Shown: positions 15,501-27,100 of the stretch, one piece after another | Numbering within the stretch: position 1 is the first letter of the stretch | Layout of the letters: each line of letters starts with the position of its first letter | From: a virus | IMG/VR virus record: IMGVR_UViG_3300010151_006425 | Location: 1 to 45,750 of that record | Reading direction: 5' to 3' (one strand) | Length of the DNA stretch: 45,750 nt | Position numbers and translations under genes: made by a program | The notes under the pieces: generated by a model | Seen by the model: the letters and a program-made list of their open reading frames with translations, nothing else | Told to the model about the DNA's origin: nothing | The model's database searches: none

Positions 15501-17343
15501 AATTACTAATTTATATGCTAATAACGACTTGATTCAAACAGAAAACGGCGAGGGCATCAACTTTCCAGCCCATGGTTTATCTGGAGAGGCTCAGGCGTTA
15601 ATAACAAACAGCGTAAAAGGAAATTCTTTAAAAAACACAACAAATATAATAAAGCCTGAAATCTTGTTTTATGAGTTAATACAAGAATACTACAAACAAA
15701 ATGTTGAATCCTCATCTGAAATTGTTCCTTATTATGTTTCGAAAAACACAGAATCTGATCCAACTGATGGATCTTACCCAATAATATTACAATCATATAT
15801 TGAAAAAATCGCTACATCCTACACTGAGGAATATAACAATAGTTCGGAGTATGGATTTATATTAAATCAATATTATTCAAATGTTTCTTCCAATACAAGC
15901 CAGATAATAGACTATGAAAGGGCCAAAGAAATAATATCTTCCAATTGGGATTTGGCAGATTTTGATAATCCAAACGATGATAGTGTTCTTGGAAAAAAAC
16001 AATTAGCTATTTTGTGGGGTGAATGCTTCATATTCGCCAGAGTTCTTATATTGGAATACTTTTTAAGATCTTTATTCTTTTCAATTAATTATAAATTAGA
16101 AAAATTAGATGGAGATTTTACAAGCTTTTCAGTTGAATACACAAAACAGGTGTTGATATCTTCTACATCAAGTGCTGAGTATCAACAAATAGTTGATTTA
16201 TACAATCAGGTTTATGAATTTTTAAAAACAAAAAGCGAAACAAAGATTGAGGGATATTCTGGAGCTACTGCCGGTCTAGATTACTTCCTATACAATAACT
16301 TTGTCGATGTCCAAGAAAAAGTATATGAAGCAGCACAAATATCCCAAACCCAAATAAACCAAATAAATAAAGATACAATATTAATGGCTCAAGATATGCC
16401 TGTAATCCCTGTTCACAGTTACGCTGGAGTATTTGTCAAAGACTCGCTAAATGAAGGCACCCCGGAAAACCCCTCAGAGAAAGATTATAGTCTTTTTAAA
16501 GATAGCAGGTATGACAAATTTAAAAATGGAAGCATGTTTTTACAGAAGTTTTTCTATATCGAAGATTACGACAAAGAAACTATTAAATACCCCAAAGTGC
16601 TAGACCGACCTATTGAGTGGAAGGGGGTTTTGAATAGCGATAAATTTATACAGTGGTTATCTGCCCAAGGGGTCCAAGCTGACATACAGTCGGATATCAA
16701 AATGTCAGAACTTTTTAAAAATGTTTTTATAGGATCTAGGTTGTGCTATGGAATTACGGTTGATCCAAATAAAAACCTTGAGGATGCAGTGGATCAAGAG
16801 GTAAGCGACTTAGCAAAGCAGATTTTTCAAGAGTATGCACCATTTATAAATACAGGACAGCTTGATCTAACAAATTCTAGTTTTTTAAATACAAGCAACT
16901 CTTGTTATTTCGATAAGTCAATGATATGTTATGATGGAATATCTCCAATAGTTACGGAAAACTCCAACATCGAAGACTATCCAGACACATATCTGTCAAC
17001 AGGAACATTTTCAATAGTGCTGCCTTTGATTAGAAAGCAACAAAAGATAGATTTGTTGGATATGACAATTGGAGAATTTATTATCAAGTTAGAAAACGAA
17101 GAATATGAAGAAGAATTTATGACTAATTTGACTGAAAGTATATTTAATAGTGGTGAGTATGATGCTTTGGTTAATTATTGTTTCCCTGTCGATAATATCA
17201 ATTATTTTCTTTCTTTGTATGGGATTCAAAAAGTTTTTTACCAAAATACCGAAGCTCAACAAGCACTACAACAATCAAAAGATTTTTTCAAAAGAGCCAT
17301 GGATATAACAGCGAATGCGAAAAAATTTGATTATTTAGGATAA
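12553..17343 (+). CDS. Large baseplate-region protein with SH3-like N-terminus
   Basis: A 1596-aa protein. The start is taken at ATG 12553 because GGAG (12540-12543) is 9 nt upstream; a TTG 15 nt earlier is in frame but lacks a site. Residues about 20-90 look like a bacterial SH3 domain ('LRKYPSDTSSTVATLS', 'WAKILI', 'GYMLTKYLKPV'). Residues about 395-610 are low-complexity, rich in Gly, Ser, Asp, Phe and Leu (GDFSLG, FDFDFEIP, MGDLSSP). A hydrophobic stretch follows at about 612-642 ('LLFEIFERILAQIILQILIY'). The remainder is Asn- and Ile-rich alpha/beta sequence with no family I recognise. The gene is very AT-rich. Its place between spike and gp25 suggests a baseplate or hub component. No signal peptide. 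Confidence 0.75.
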   Translation: MSGNENITHLIGPNYDDSNSSSGTQDIQLRKYPSDTSSTVATLSVSDENYIYVYLIKEWATGNSKWAKILITDPESPAYRAEGYMLTKYLKPVGGLVYSSPILPKSNIFMEKMSPMALALIPDWYRLEKPYYHRENGEYWVNVQLPDTCLFAGEEYEQQKEKAKTHGIRELFKYLSIPYAHDPSILNNFVNGFRSGEVKDFYLSSRPNSKLRMLVVIPAIYTQYLKENLISPPKTEEFGTDVLNWSEYEIRIPFKMYDTYRIRVRNCLKRFYESYNKSDFQIKGFDFENEIKSVDDAFIKIKSLLIDNNVNTNNATKDGEIVVRFDTEYRLYSIHFADPSVGSHILDVGLDYVKNSHPFNSKRTSYIFLRQKEFCNPELTLKSFFNKYIIDPAPVIKFKDISLGSMSGPKIGDFGSLELGMSLDLESILNDISLNFNSGLNLNTNLDFGSFNYGNSNLGGSSSFKLEAIKFRDMNNINIGDPFSSKDFLSSLTWKLGFGDLGDLYNLALKFIDMNQLFGIISSYYSSSSSLSMGDLSSPSFGDFDLNFPKTGESGDFNFPPGGSLEFDLGSGKSMGDFSLGAPDSSFDFDFEIPSLYLDLPSFDLLSSLGDLLFEIFERILAQIILQILIYLLESLIAQINGSICSPDLGSPNASIDSAVLRNYGGENINDLLQDSIGVYEDDVYNNRINQIYIACASSILNSTNNDQLVQIEAPSNLAKYFDSVSLMVSPVEMLALFNGTTPEPLLREVLDYTQDQYEEIGFLFNTTDKIKKLFVCMGENISSGTIEKVEEDISDLYKNPELCIDIIKELQNQLKDKCVTEQAVNSIYYKEVSLKTDKYKKIINILSNAKNDNLLVPNLFNQDSNGTKGLLSSKGSYGNAAKPKNQDFIVDRMVETVIGAPRSQLQIDTAGSSEIPNSSFYDKIKNTDNFKNLIISFSPPFNTFLVTKLGPPNNTGRYFRINPQVDYNISPVYYVNKNGSSKITNLYANNDLIQTENGEGINFPAHGLSGEAQALITNSVKGNSLKNTTNIIKPEILFYELIQEYYKQNVESSSEIVPYYVSKNTESDPTDGSYPIILQSYIEKIATSYTEEYNNSSEYGFILNQYYSNVSSNTSQIIDYERAKEIISSNWDLADFDNPNDDSVLGKKQLAILWGECFIFARVLILEYFLRSLFFSINYKLEKLDGDFTSFSVEYTKQVLISSTSSAEYQQIVDLYNQVYEFLKTKSETKIEGYSGATAGLDYFLYNNFVDVQEKVYEAAQISQTQINQINKDTILMAQDMPVIPVHSYAGVFVKDSLNEGTPENPSEKDYSLFKDSRYDKFKNGSMFLQKFFYIEDYDKETIKYPKVLDRPIEWKGVLNSDKFIQWLSAQGVQADIQSDIKMSELFKNVFIGSRLCYGITVDPNKNLEDAVDQEVSDLAKQIFQEYAPFINTGQLDLTNSSFLNTSNSCYFDKSMICYDGISPIVTENSNIEDYPDTYLSTGTFSIVLPLIRKQQKIDLLDMTIGEFIIKLENEEYEEEFMTNLTESIFNSGEYDALVNYCFPVDNINYFLSLYGIQKVFYQNTEAQQALQQSKDFFKRAMDITANAKKFDYLG

Positions 17344-17347
17344 AAAA

Positions 17348-17758
17348 ATGTCTAGAATTAACACATTGGCTCCAAAATTACCCTTATCTCTTTCTAGCGA
17401 TGAAGCGCCGAATTATGAGATGCTTACAACGATAAGGCAAACAAGCAAGCAAAATTTAAAATGCCTAGTCTTAACAGCACAGGGAGAAAGAATGATGGAT
17501 CCAGACTTTGGCGTAGGAATCAAAAAATATCTTTTTGAAAACTATAGTGCAGAGACTGTTCAAACCATAAGGTACAACATTAATACTCAAGTCTCTACAT
17601 ATATGCCGTTTATAAATATAATCAATGTAACGATCCTAAACGGAGAAGATCTAAGCCCACCAGATTACAACAAGATGTTTGTGTCGATAAAATATTCAAT
17701 CAGATCTGTTGGAATTTCAGATATTCTTGAATTCAATGTACAGAATAATCGACAGTAA
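17348..17758 (+). CDS. 25: Baseplate wedge protein gp25 (GPW/gp25 family)
   Basis: A 136-aa protein of the gp25/GpW lysozyme-like fold family, the conserved core wedge subunit of contractile tails, pyocins and type VI secretion (TssE). Diagnostic segment: 'LVLTAQGERMMDPDFGVGIKK' split as 'GER...PDFG.G...LFE' (about residues 42-66), followed by 'TQVSTYMPFINIINVTI' and 'SIKYSIRS'. Length is normal (T4 gp25 is 132 aa). It starts 4 nt after the 1596-aa gene and is followed by gp6, which it contacts in the wedge. Despite its name it has no enzymatic function in known relatives. Confidence 0.93.
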   Translation: MSRINTLAPKLPLSLSSDEAPNYEMLTTIRQTSKQNLKCLVLTAQGERMMDPDFGVGIKKYLFENYSAETVQTIRYNINTQVSTYMPFINIINVTILNGEDLSPPDYNKMFVSIKYSIRSVGISDILEFNVQNNRQ

Positions 17759-17787
17759 ACTATTTAATTTTAAGGGAGTTATTAAAA

Positions 17788-19596
17788 TTGACATTTCAAA
17801 AAAAAGACATAGTACCAATTAACTACACTAGTAGAGATTATGACTCAATCCGCAGAGATCTAATAACCCACATTAAAAGATATTATCCACAAGTCTATCA
17901 AGACTTCAATGAGGCTTCATTTGGGTCAATTATGTTGGATACAGTATCTTATGTTGGAGACGTATTGTCTTTCTACATGGATTACAACGTTAATGAATCT
18001 TTCCTAGAGACTGCAATAGAATCGAATAATGTAATTAAGCTAGCTAGGCAAATGGGATACCGATATAAAGGATATCCAGTCTCCAGTGGCGTGATCACTA
18101 TGTATTTAGTAGTTCCAGCATCATCAAATGGAGTACAACCTGATTTAGATTATGCTCCAATAGTAAAAAAAGGCACAATTTTTTCAACTAACTCTCAAGG
18201 AGTGGTCTACACGCTAAACGAAGATGTTGATTTTTCACTTGCTAGTAATGAAGTGGTAGTTGCCACTGTTGACTCCACCTCTGGCGTTCCAACAGGATAT
18301 GCTATCAAGGCTTATGGAGAAATAATTTCCGGAGAAGTAAAAACAAAAACAATTGAGGTAGGAGAATATAGAAGATTTAGAAAGGTATTAATACCCGACA
18401 CTAACATATCAGAAATTGTATCTGTATTTGACACTCAGGGAAACCAATATTACGAAGTAGATTACCTATCTCAGGATACTATATATACGCAAATTACTAA
18501 TAAGGCTTCAGATGGAGATGCTGTTCCTTCTATTTTAAAGCCAAAAAAAGTACCAAGAAGATTTGTCTTTGAACAATTGAGCAATCAGTTCTTCCTTCAA
18601 TTTGGATATGGGTCGGAGACCAATTTAACAAATGAGATAATATCAGACCCCAGTAAGGTTCTTCTAAATGTTAATGGAAAGGATTATGTTTTAGATGAAA
18701 GTTTTGATCCAACAAATTTAATTGAAACGGAGAAAATGGGTGTCTCTCCAACCAATACTTCACTCACAATAAAATATAGAACGAATAGTGTCAATAAAAC
18801 AAATATCGGTGCGAAAACGCTAACAACGGTATCTGATCCTAAATTTAGCTTTACAAACGTTGGAAGTTTGTCTAATGAGAAAGTTAGGAATGTTATAACA
18901 TCTTTAGAATTTGAAAATGAACAGCCAATAGTTGGCAATGTGACAGCTCCATCGTCACAAGAACTAAAGCACAGAGCATATGGCGCTTTCTCTTCGCAAA
19001 ACAGGGCTGTAACAGCGCAGGACTACAAGTCTGTAATTTACAATATGCCTCCAAAGTTCGGAGCAGTTAAGAGATGTAGTATTGTACAAGATAAAGATTC
19101 CTTTAAAAGAAACCTAAATCTTTACATAGTTTCTGAAGACGCCTCGGGCAATCTAATAGAATCGACATCAAATTTAAAAAATAATTTAAAAAATTACTTG
19201 TCAAACTATAAGATGATAAACGACACTATAGACATTTTAAATGGTAGAGTCGTTAATTTTGGAATAAAATTTGATATTATAGCAGATGAAGAAAAAAACA
19301 AATTTGAGGTTTTACAGGCTGGAGTTGACTCTATAAAGGCAGAACTGCTGGCATCTAAATATGAAATTGGAGAGCCAATTAGAACTAGCGATATATTTAG
19401 AATTCTTAAAGATGTTGATGGAATATTAGACGTCATATCTGTAAATGTCAATAGAAAAAGAGGAAGCCTGTATTCATCCGTATCATATGACATGAAGTCG
19501 AACACATCTCCTGATGGAAGGCTTATATTAGCACAAGATGATATTGTTTTCGAGGTGAAATACCCAAATTCAGACATTGTAGGGACAGTTAGGTAA
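17788..19596 (+). CDS. 6: Baseplate wedge protein gp6 (J-like)
   Basis: A 602-aa protein of the gp6/baseplate J family, which dimerises to form the iris ring of the wedge. The N-terminus is highly typical: 'INYTSRDYDSIRRDLITHIK' is followed by 'FGSIMLDTVSYVGDVLSFYMDY', 'NESFLETA' and 'NVIKLARQMGY'. The C-terminal region includes 'NRAVTAQDYKSVIYNMPPKFG', the second conserved J-like block. TTG 17788 is used as start, with GGGAG (17774-17778) 9 nt upstream. T4 gp6 is 660 aa. It lies 29 nt after gp25 and overlaps the next gene by 1 nt (TAATG). The gap before it contains one of the CTATTTA elements. Confidence 0.92.
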   Translation: MTFQKKDIVPINYTSRDYDSIRRDLITHIKRYYPQVYQDFNEASFGSIMLDTVSYVGDVLSFYMDYNVNESFLETAIESNNVIKLARQMGYRYKGYPVSSGVITMYLVVPASSNGVQPDLDYAPIVKKGTIFSTNSQGVVYTLNEDVDFSLASNEVVVATVDSTSGVPTGYAIKAYGEIISGEVKTKTIEVGEYRRFRKVLIPDTNISEIVSVFDTQGNQYYEVDYLSQDTIYTQITNKASDGDAVPSILKPKKVPRRFVFEQLSNQFFLQFGYGSETNLTNEIISDPSKVLLNVNGKDYVLDESFDPTNLIETEKMGVSPTNTSLTIKYRTNSVNKTNIGAKTLTTVSDPKFSFTNVGSLSNEKVRNVITSLEFENEQPIVGNVTAPSSQELKHRAYGAFSSQNRAVTAQDYKSVIYNMPPKFGAVKRCSIVQDKDSFKRNLNLYIVSEDASGNLIESTSNLKNNLKNYLSNYKMINDTIDILNGRVVNFGIKFDIIADEEKNKFEVLQAGVDSIKAELLASKYEIGEPIRTSDIFRILKDVDGILDVISVNVNRKRGSLYSSVSYDMKSNTSPDGRLILAQDDIVFEVKYPNSDIVGTVR

Positions 19597-21179
19597 TGGG
19601 AATATATAGATATACAGCGAGTGCTGACAATACAATTACAAATGCTTTCCGGTCTAATTTGGTCGGCAGAGGCACTGGATCAAACATGGGGGCTTCAGAT
19701 GTGCTAGAAGCTTTTTACATAGCTGGTCAAACCTCATCTTCTTCGGGATTGTCCTCAGAAAAGTCAAGGATTTTAATAAACTTTCCATTTTCCACCATTG
19801 AGACAGACAGAAGCGCTAGTGTGCCTCTTATACCAGCCAGTGGTAATGTTGAGTGGTACCTGAAGCTATACAACGCTAGACACGCATCTACATTACCAAA
19901 GAAATTTAATATCTCCTTACATCCGATATCAGCATCATGGCAAGAAGGCGATGGACTAGACATGGATGAATACACAGATCAAACTTATGGTGTTTTAAGT
20001 GGATCAAACTGGATCAATTCATCTTTGGGAACCGACTGGACAACTCAGGGCGGAGATTATATTGGAATTGGAGATGAAAACACAACAGGATTACAATACT
20101 TTCAAGATGGTACTGAAGATTTAGAAATAAACATATCTCATATCGCAGAAAAAATGCTTCATGGATCTGGATCTGGTTTAGCAAGATATGGATTTGGAAT
20201 AATGTTGTCATCAAGTTATGAAACGGGGTCTCAAACTTATTATACAAAAAAGTTCTTCGCTAGATCTAGCGAGTATTTCTTTAAAAGACCGACCCTAGAG
20301 GCCCGATGGGACTCTTCTGATAAAGATAGAGCAGGTAATTTTTACGGAGCTAGCAGCTTTGCTAGTCGTGATGACAATGTTAACACCATATACTTGTATA
20401 ATTATGTCAGGGGTCAACTTAAGGACATTCCAGACCTAACAGACAATCTTATATATGTATCATTTCATTCTGGAAATGCTGATAATTCCGCAGTTGCAGA
20501 AAATACTGCCAGACTGTCAATCAGAAATAAGGGTCAAGGTAACGGATCGACATCTACACATATCGTAGGTGGCAAAAAAAGCTTAGGAATTTACACAGCA
20601 AGTGTAATATATCCGGCAGCATTGCCAACAACGCCAGCCGAGGCAGATCCATCGACAATATTTCCAGTGTGGCAAGACTCGACGTCAGGATTAAGCTCAG
20701 GTGCTGGTATCAAATATCATACTGGGTCTGCTATAGGCGTGAAAGACCTTAATGCTTCCAATTTTAATACAAACCCGTCATATGTGACAGATATTACCAA
20801 TTTGAAAAGTTTATATTCTAAAGATGAAAATGCTAGATTTAGATTATATATTAGAGAAAAAGATTGGAATCCAACAATTTATACTGTTGCTAATACAGAA
20901 ATAGAAAATTATATTGTTGAAGACGCATATTTTAAACTGTTTAGAATTGTTGATGATATGGAGATAATTGGATTTGGTACCGGGTCTGCTAGCACTCCCC
21001 AACAAACAGGCTCTGCGGGATCATATACAAGATTATCTTATGATATTTCTGGTAATTATTTTGATTTTAATATGGACATGCTTGAGGCTGGATATGCATA
21101 TGGGCTGAAATTCGCCTATTACGCAAATGGAAGATACTCAGAGCAGCCCGAGGTTTTTAAGTTTAAGGTTGAAGATTAA
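19596..21179 (+). CDS. Virion protein with DNRLRE/CBM-like N-terminal domain
   Basis: A 527-aa protein coupled by TAATG to gp6. The N-terminal 230 residues resemble a DNRLRE (CBM96-like) beta-sandwich: 'KSRILINFPFSTIE' corresponds to the 'r.lirFdls' strand, 'VEWYLKLYNAR' to the 'a.L.ly' strand, and 'ISASWQEGDGLDM' to the 'tesWsE..g.' loop. Such domains occur in surface and fibre proteins. The rest is Ser/Gly-rich beta sequence ending 'EAGYAYGLKFAYYANG'. Its position between gp6 and the giant LamG protein suggests a baseplate-peripheral or receptor-related part. No cleavable signal or transmembrane region. The family assignment is moderate and the virion role is inferred from position. Confidence 0.7.
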   Translation: MGIYRYTASADNTITNAFRSNLVGRGTGSNMGASDVLEAFYIAGQTSSSSGLSSEKSRILINFPFSTIETDRSASVPLIPASGNVEWYLKLYNARHASTLPKKFNISLHPISASWQEGDGLDMDEYTDQTYGVLSGSNWINSSLGTDWTTQGGDYIGIGDENTTGLQYFQDGTEDLEINISHIAEKMLHGSGSGLARYGFGIMLSSSYETGSQTYYTKKFFARSSEYFFKRPTLEARWDSSDKDRAGNFYGASSFASRDDNVNTIYLYNYVRGQLKDIPDLTDNLIYVSFHSGNADNSAVAENTARLSIRNKGQGNGSTSTHIVGGKKSLGIYTASVIYPAALPTTPAEADPSTIFPVWQDSTSGLSSGAGIKYHTGSAIGVKDLNASNFNTNPSYVTDITNLKSLYSKDENARFRLYIREKDWNPTIYTVANTEIENYIVEDAYFKLFRIVDDMEIIGFGTGSASTPQQTGSAGSYTRLSYDISGNYFDFNMDMLEAGYAYGLKFAYYANGRYSEQPEVFKFKVED

Positions 21180-24100
21180 TGACAAAGTACGGTGACAAAA
21201 GTAGTGGCTTGAAATCTCTTTTTGGCAAATCAAACGCTAAGGGGACATCCTCATCAAAATTCGTTTCATCTGCGAGCATGGATTCTTTGGGAGACCAAGT
21301 AGAATCAGCAGGATATATCAAGGTTGAATTAGAGAATAAAGAAAGAGTTGTACCAACTGTAGATTTTTCTAAACCCTCTAATTTTGCAAAATATGGATCC
21401 GCAGAACAATATTATAAAACATCTATTGAAAGAATATACAAGACCTATCCATATGATGGCTCTAAAAAAGAAAAAATTCAATGGAGTCTAACATCTTCAT
21501 ATATAGACAATTACATTTTTGAAAACGAATACCCCAGAACAAATGGGTTTATATCTGTATCTCCTCTTAACGGAGGTTTAGCAAAAAATCTTACGAACAA
21601 CCCCGGCACAGGTATTGAATCCTATACTCTGGCAACGAGTCCTCAATATATTGGTGTAAAGGGTGGTCCAAATCAAGCCTCCCTTCCAATCTACGATCAA
21701 GGTCTAAACAAGAGTACAGACTTTAAGAACCCAGAGCATAAGGCAAATTTTTACGATACAGCCAACAATAGGGCAAAAAACATCACGATAAACGGAACGA
21801 CAGGTAATACCATAGAATTCTGGCTTAGATCTGATGGAAATCTACTCACAACTAAGGCTATTTACGATGCTTGGAACAGCGATGGGACCAACGAGACACA
21901 ACCCGGAAGCGCAAGTTATGGGCGTATGTTACTTGAGAACAGGTTTGAAATATCTACTGGAAACTTTGTTGATGGACATTTGTTTCACCTAACATATCAC
22001 TCGGGCACCACAGGGGCTGAAAGAGTACCATTATTGCCAATTTCCGTTGTGGGAACACCCACAAACGGAATCTTTGACCACTTCTCCGTCACTGTTAAGA
22101 ATAGTGGAAATCAATTGAACATTAAAACTTTTTTTAATGGGGCGCTTATAGATAACAAACTTACAGGATCTGCTGTTTTAGAAGTAACAGGAGCATCTGC
22201 AGGGGGTATAGACGCAAACATTGGTGCCTATAGGACTTATCCAACAGAATATGTTAAGGCACAAGCGCTAGGACTAGGAACGCCTATAACTGATTTTAAT
22301 GCTTTTGGTAACATGACCGCATCTTTTGATGAATTTAGGGTTTGGAAAACAGCAAGAACAGAAAGTCAAGTACAAAGAAATTGGTTTTCTCAAGTTGGAG
22401 CCGGAACAAATACTGATATCTCCAATACAAAACTCGGCTTTTATTTTAAATTTAATGAAGGTATAGTCGGGCAAACAAGCACAGATCAGGTAGTGTTAGA
22501 TTACTCTGGTCGAGTTTCAAACGGTGTATATAATAATTACTCCTCAACTAGCAGATCCACAGGGTCAGCCATGGTTTTAGCAGGAGCAGCAGAGAGAGAA
22601 TTTAAAGACCCGATATTGTACCCAATACATCCAGATGTATCCTCGTACAAAACAGATGCCATGAAAAAGGGAGAGGAGTGGGACTACAGAAACCCATCTT
22701 TCCTCTTTAATACACTTCCCGAATGGATCCAATCAGAGGATTCAGATTCAGGCAGGGATACATCACTAGCTCTAACTCAAATATTAGCAAGTTATTTTGA
22801 TACTCTTTATTTACAAATACAAGAGATGCCAAAAATTAAAACTGCTAGGTATTTGAGTAGCAGCGTCGACGTAAATGTGAAGCCAGTTCCGTTTGCTTCA
22901 AAGCTTTTGAAAAACGCTGGTTTTGTGGCACCTGAGATATTTGCAGATACAGATGTGATTGCCGCCCTTTCTCACCGAGATGACGATAGGGAGTATGAAA
23001 AAAAGCTATATGACATAAAAAACTATATCTATCAAAACATTTATAACAATTTGACATACATCTACAAGTCAAAAGGGACTGCTAAGTCTATCCGCAACCT
23101 AATAAGATGCTTTGGTGTTGGGGAGGAGATATATAAATTAAATTTATACGCTAATAACGCAGAATACAATCTAGTAGACAACTTTGTTGATAAAACAGTC
23201 AGAAAAACATATGCTGATTTTAATGATGTAACAAGAAATGATGCTACTGTCTACTCATACAAAAACACTTCCGAATCAAATAATACGGGGTACATAACTG
23301 GAAGCACAAACACATCAACAGGATTTGATAGTGGCATGGCCATGACTGTAGAGTCCGAAGTCATTTTACCGAGAAAAACAGAGTATGGGGATCCAAATTT
23401 TCAAAACAAGTATTATGCTTACCTTACTTCGTCTTTGTTTGGAATGCATTCTGCGAAAGCAGATCCGGGGTCGGATGCTCAGACGGTCACAACTTGGGAC
23501 TCTAATGATTATGCTAACTTCCAAGTTTACGCGGTTTCAGACACCTTTCAGATACACGAACAGGATTCAAAAAGCGTACAATTTATCTTAAAGAGTTATA
23601 ACAGCGTATTACCAACCTTAACGAGTAGCATATATTTAAACCAATATCAAGATGTAAAGTGGAATTTTGCTGTAAGAGTAAAGCAAAAAGGCTATCCTTA
23701 TGTGGGCACGAATATAACAGGCTCTACTGGAAAGGCATATGACGTAGAATTTGAAGGAGTTAGCACTGTATCTGATGTTGTTGTAAACACATTTAAAGCA
23801 ACAGGTTCAATAGCAAGCGCAGCAGGATTAAACTTTATAACACAGAAAAAGCGTCTTTATGTTGGGGCGCACAGGACAAACTTTACAGGATCATTGAGAG
23901 AATATTCAGACGCCCAAATAACATCATGTAGATATTGGGCAGATGATTTGACTAGCGATGAGTTGAAGTATCACTCAATTGATTCCACATCTAAGGGTAT
24001 TAACAATCCTGAAAAAAATGCTTACTTAACAATACCCAGACCAAATTCAAGTATAGAGATCCCAAGAATTAAAACATTGATTTTAAATTGGGAATTTGAT

Positions 24101-27100
24101 ACAATTACAGGGTCAGATGGCAGTGGTCAATTTGTAGTTAAAGATAGCAGTTACACAATAAATCAAGATGAAAAGTTTCAAGAATGGGGAGTTGATTTAG
24201 AGAATTTTATAGAGTCAAACCACGATGCTCGCGGTGACTTTTTTGAAAATAACAGTACAGACTCGGTAGCAAAAGAATTTATTCAGGTGTATAAACAACA
24301 ATTGCCAGAGAATCTAAATGATTCCAACATGATTACAGTTGCTGTTACAGATGATCTTACATTCACTAAAGAATCCAGACCAGTAAAATTTTCATTCTCC
24401 TTAGAAAAAAGCATGTACCAGACGATATCAGAAGAAATGTTAAATTTTTTCTTGGCATCTAAAGAAGCTAGTTCATTGGAGAATATTGTAGGAGATCCTG
24501 TCAATAGATATAGAATGGGCTTCAAATCCATGGAGAAGGTAAGGAATCTATTTTACAATACAGTTGGTAACACTCCGGATCTAGAGAAATATTTAAATTT
24601 CTATAAGTGGCTGGACAATTCTATTTCAGAAATGGTAAAGACACTGAAACCAGCTTCGGCAAATTTGCCAGATGTTAGAAACATGGTAGAAAACCACTTG
24701 CTGGAGAGAAATAAATATCAAAGCAAGTTTCCAACACTAGAGAGAAAAGACGGAATTATACAGGATGCCGCTAGGGGAATAAACGAATTAACTTATGATT
24801 GGAAAAGAGGACACGCCCCAACTCCCCCCGTAGCGGGAACAAATCAAGACGAAAACTGTTTATGGTGGAATAAGAGAGCCCTTCGTGATGAAGCTGGGTT
24901 GAGTTCTGGAAATACAGGTGTTGATTCAAACAGGAGAGCGATACATTCATCATCGATACAAGTTTTTAATAGAAAACTAGACACCCCAGTAAAGTTAAGG
25001 CTTGACAATCAAGGACTAGGGAAAAGCCTCAACAAAAGACAATTTGTCTTTGCCGAAACACCTCCCGGAACTGGAAAGAACGTAGCATTTAATACAACCA
25101 CGTTTAGCAAACCAGTGGTTTGTGACGATACAACAGATATAAACCCTCAGTTTAAGTTTAAGCCTCAGTTTAAAGCAGAGGGTGATGTAGTAGGATCCAG
25201 ATTTCAAGGGAGAACTGTTTCACCAGTTGTTTTCTATAGTTCATCTGTTGGAAGCCAGAATACAGATCCAACAGGATACTTAAAGACAACTCAACATCTT
25301 CAAGATTATTATGTTGATACAAAAGATATTCCACTCCAAGGTCCCTTTACAGAACAACATGTTGGAGGGTACCAATACAGGCACACAGGATTAAATATAG
25401 CTGCAGCCACAACAAGAAAAGAGGGCTGGTATACAACCACATCCGTTGTCGGTGGAGAGACATATTTCATAATTTATAATCCATTCGCCATATCGTCAGC
25501 TTATCCTAGAGCCGGATATTCAAGGGATAGTATCGCTAAAAGTCCCCTTAATATAAAAAACATTAAGAATATAACTAGCTCCCAAATAGCATCGGCAGGA
25601 GGCACAACCGACCAGTATGGCAGCTCAATAGCGCTTGGGAATTATTCGCATGATTATGAAATCGTACAAATTCCGGGCAGATCAATAAACAACAAATATT
25701 TTATTGAGAACTCTGGTATATTAACGGGATCATCAGCAACAACAGCAGTAAGGTCTGTATATGACAGAGAAATGCCAAATCGTGGAAAAAACAAATATGT
25801 TTTTGTTAGTAGATTTTCTGCCCCCGGAAGTCCTGAAACTATGGGTGCGGGATATCTGGATTTGGAATCTGAGAGCTTTTCTGTGTATAATGCCTTGCCA
25901 TTCAGAAACTTGGCTGTTAGTTCACCACTAAAGACTTTACTGACAAGGCATAGTTTATTTGGTGGACACGATAGTGTAGCTGGAGCCCCATCAGCATCTT
26001 TTCAAAAGACACAGAGGAATGGGGCAAAAAGATTAAAAATAAATAATCAGCCAGCTATAGGTGCTCATGACGGGCTCGGTTTAAACTTGGTGACAGGAAC
26101 AACCTTTGATAATGGCTTTGTTCAACATATGATACCACAAAGCGACATGCAGTACGCTTGGATTACAGCTTCTGCTACATCCGGTCCATATGGTTATTCA
26201 CAGCCAAATGCTTCCAATGCCTCTATGGCTTCAACAGATATTACGTTTATAAGCGCCAGCCAACATGCTTCTATCGAAAGTTTTTTTGGAGGCGGCACCT
26301 TATTTAGAACTTTTGGCTCAATTCAGGGAAATAGTAACGCATACGACACTTTGAGGGTCAACACTGATTTTGTAGGCTTAAATTATCACGCCATAGGCGA
26401 TATAACAGCTTCTACAAATACTTTGGGAGTTTCTTTTAACTCTGACTTTGCGAATGGTGGATTTTTTAATGACAGTGCTGGAAACAAGGCAGCGGGGTTT
26501 ATCGGACAACCATCAACCTTGAATGCGATAAACTTAAACAGAAACGGAGCAGGGGGTTTTTCATCTTGGAAGCAAGTAAGGCTAGGGGATCACCCCCTAG
26601 TCAGAGACATGAGAGAAAATAACAGAATGTCTTTCATCAGAACACAAAATACTGTAACAACTGAAATAAATGATGGTGTTACAATAGCTCGGAATGTTGA
26701 AGAAGAGAAGTTGTTTTCTTATACAGAGCCACCTGTCAGTTCAAAATACAAGCCCTTGAGGCATCAAATTCAATTATGGAATTATCAAAACCAAAATGGA
26801 TTATCCGGTCCAGAAGTTATTGTCAATAGCAGTTATGGGAATAATCTAGCATATTTTACAATGACCAACACTAGTGGAATTCCAAACGTATTTGAAAGTA
26901 TGACAAAGACAATAGGCTTCCAGCCAGACCACGTTAACCAAGTGTATGATGATTTAAAGAGAATCTACATCGATAACGAATATGACGGGGCTCTTATGGG
27001 ATCGGATCCTATAAAGATTGTTAATTCTCTAAGGTATAGAGAAACGGTTTATCCAAGAGAATCATTTACATTTTTAGCCAAAACTAGAACAAGAGAGAAT

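Noticed and set aside
23132-23148. Inverted repeat TATAAATT-A-AATTTATA, possible late promoter or operator
   Set aside because: It encodes ordinary residues in the middle of the giant gene and such palindromes are expected in very AT-rich coding DNA.
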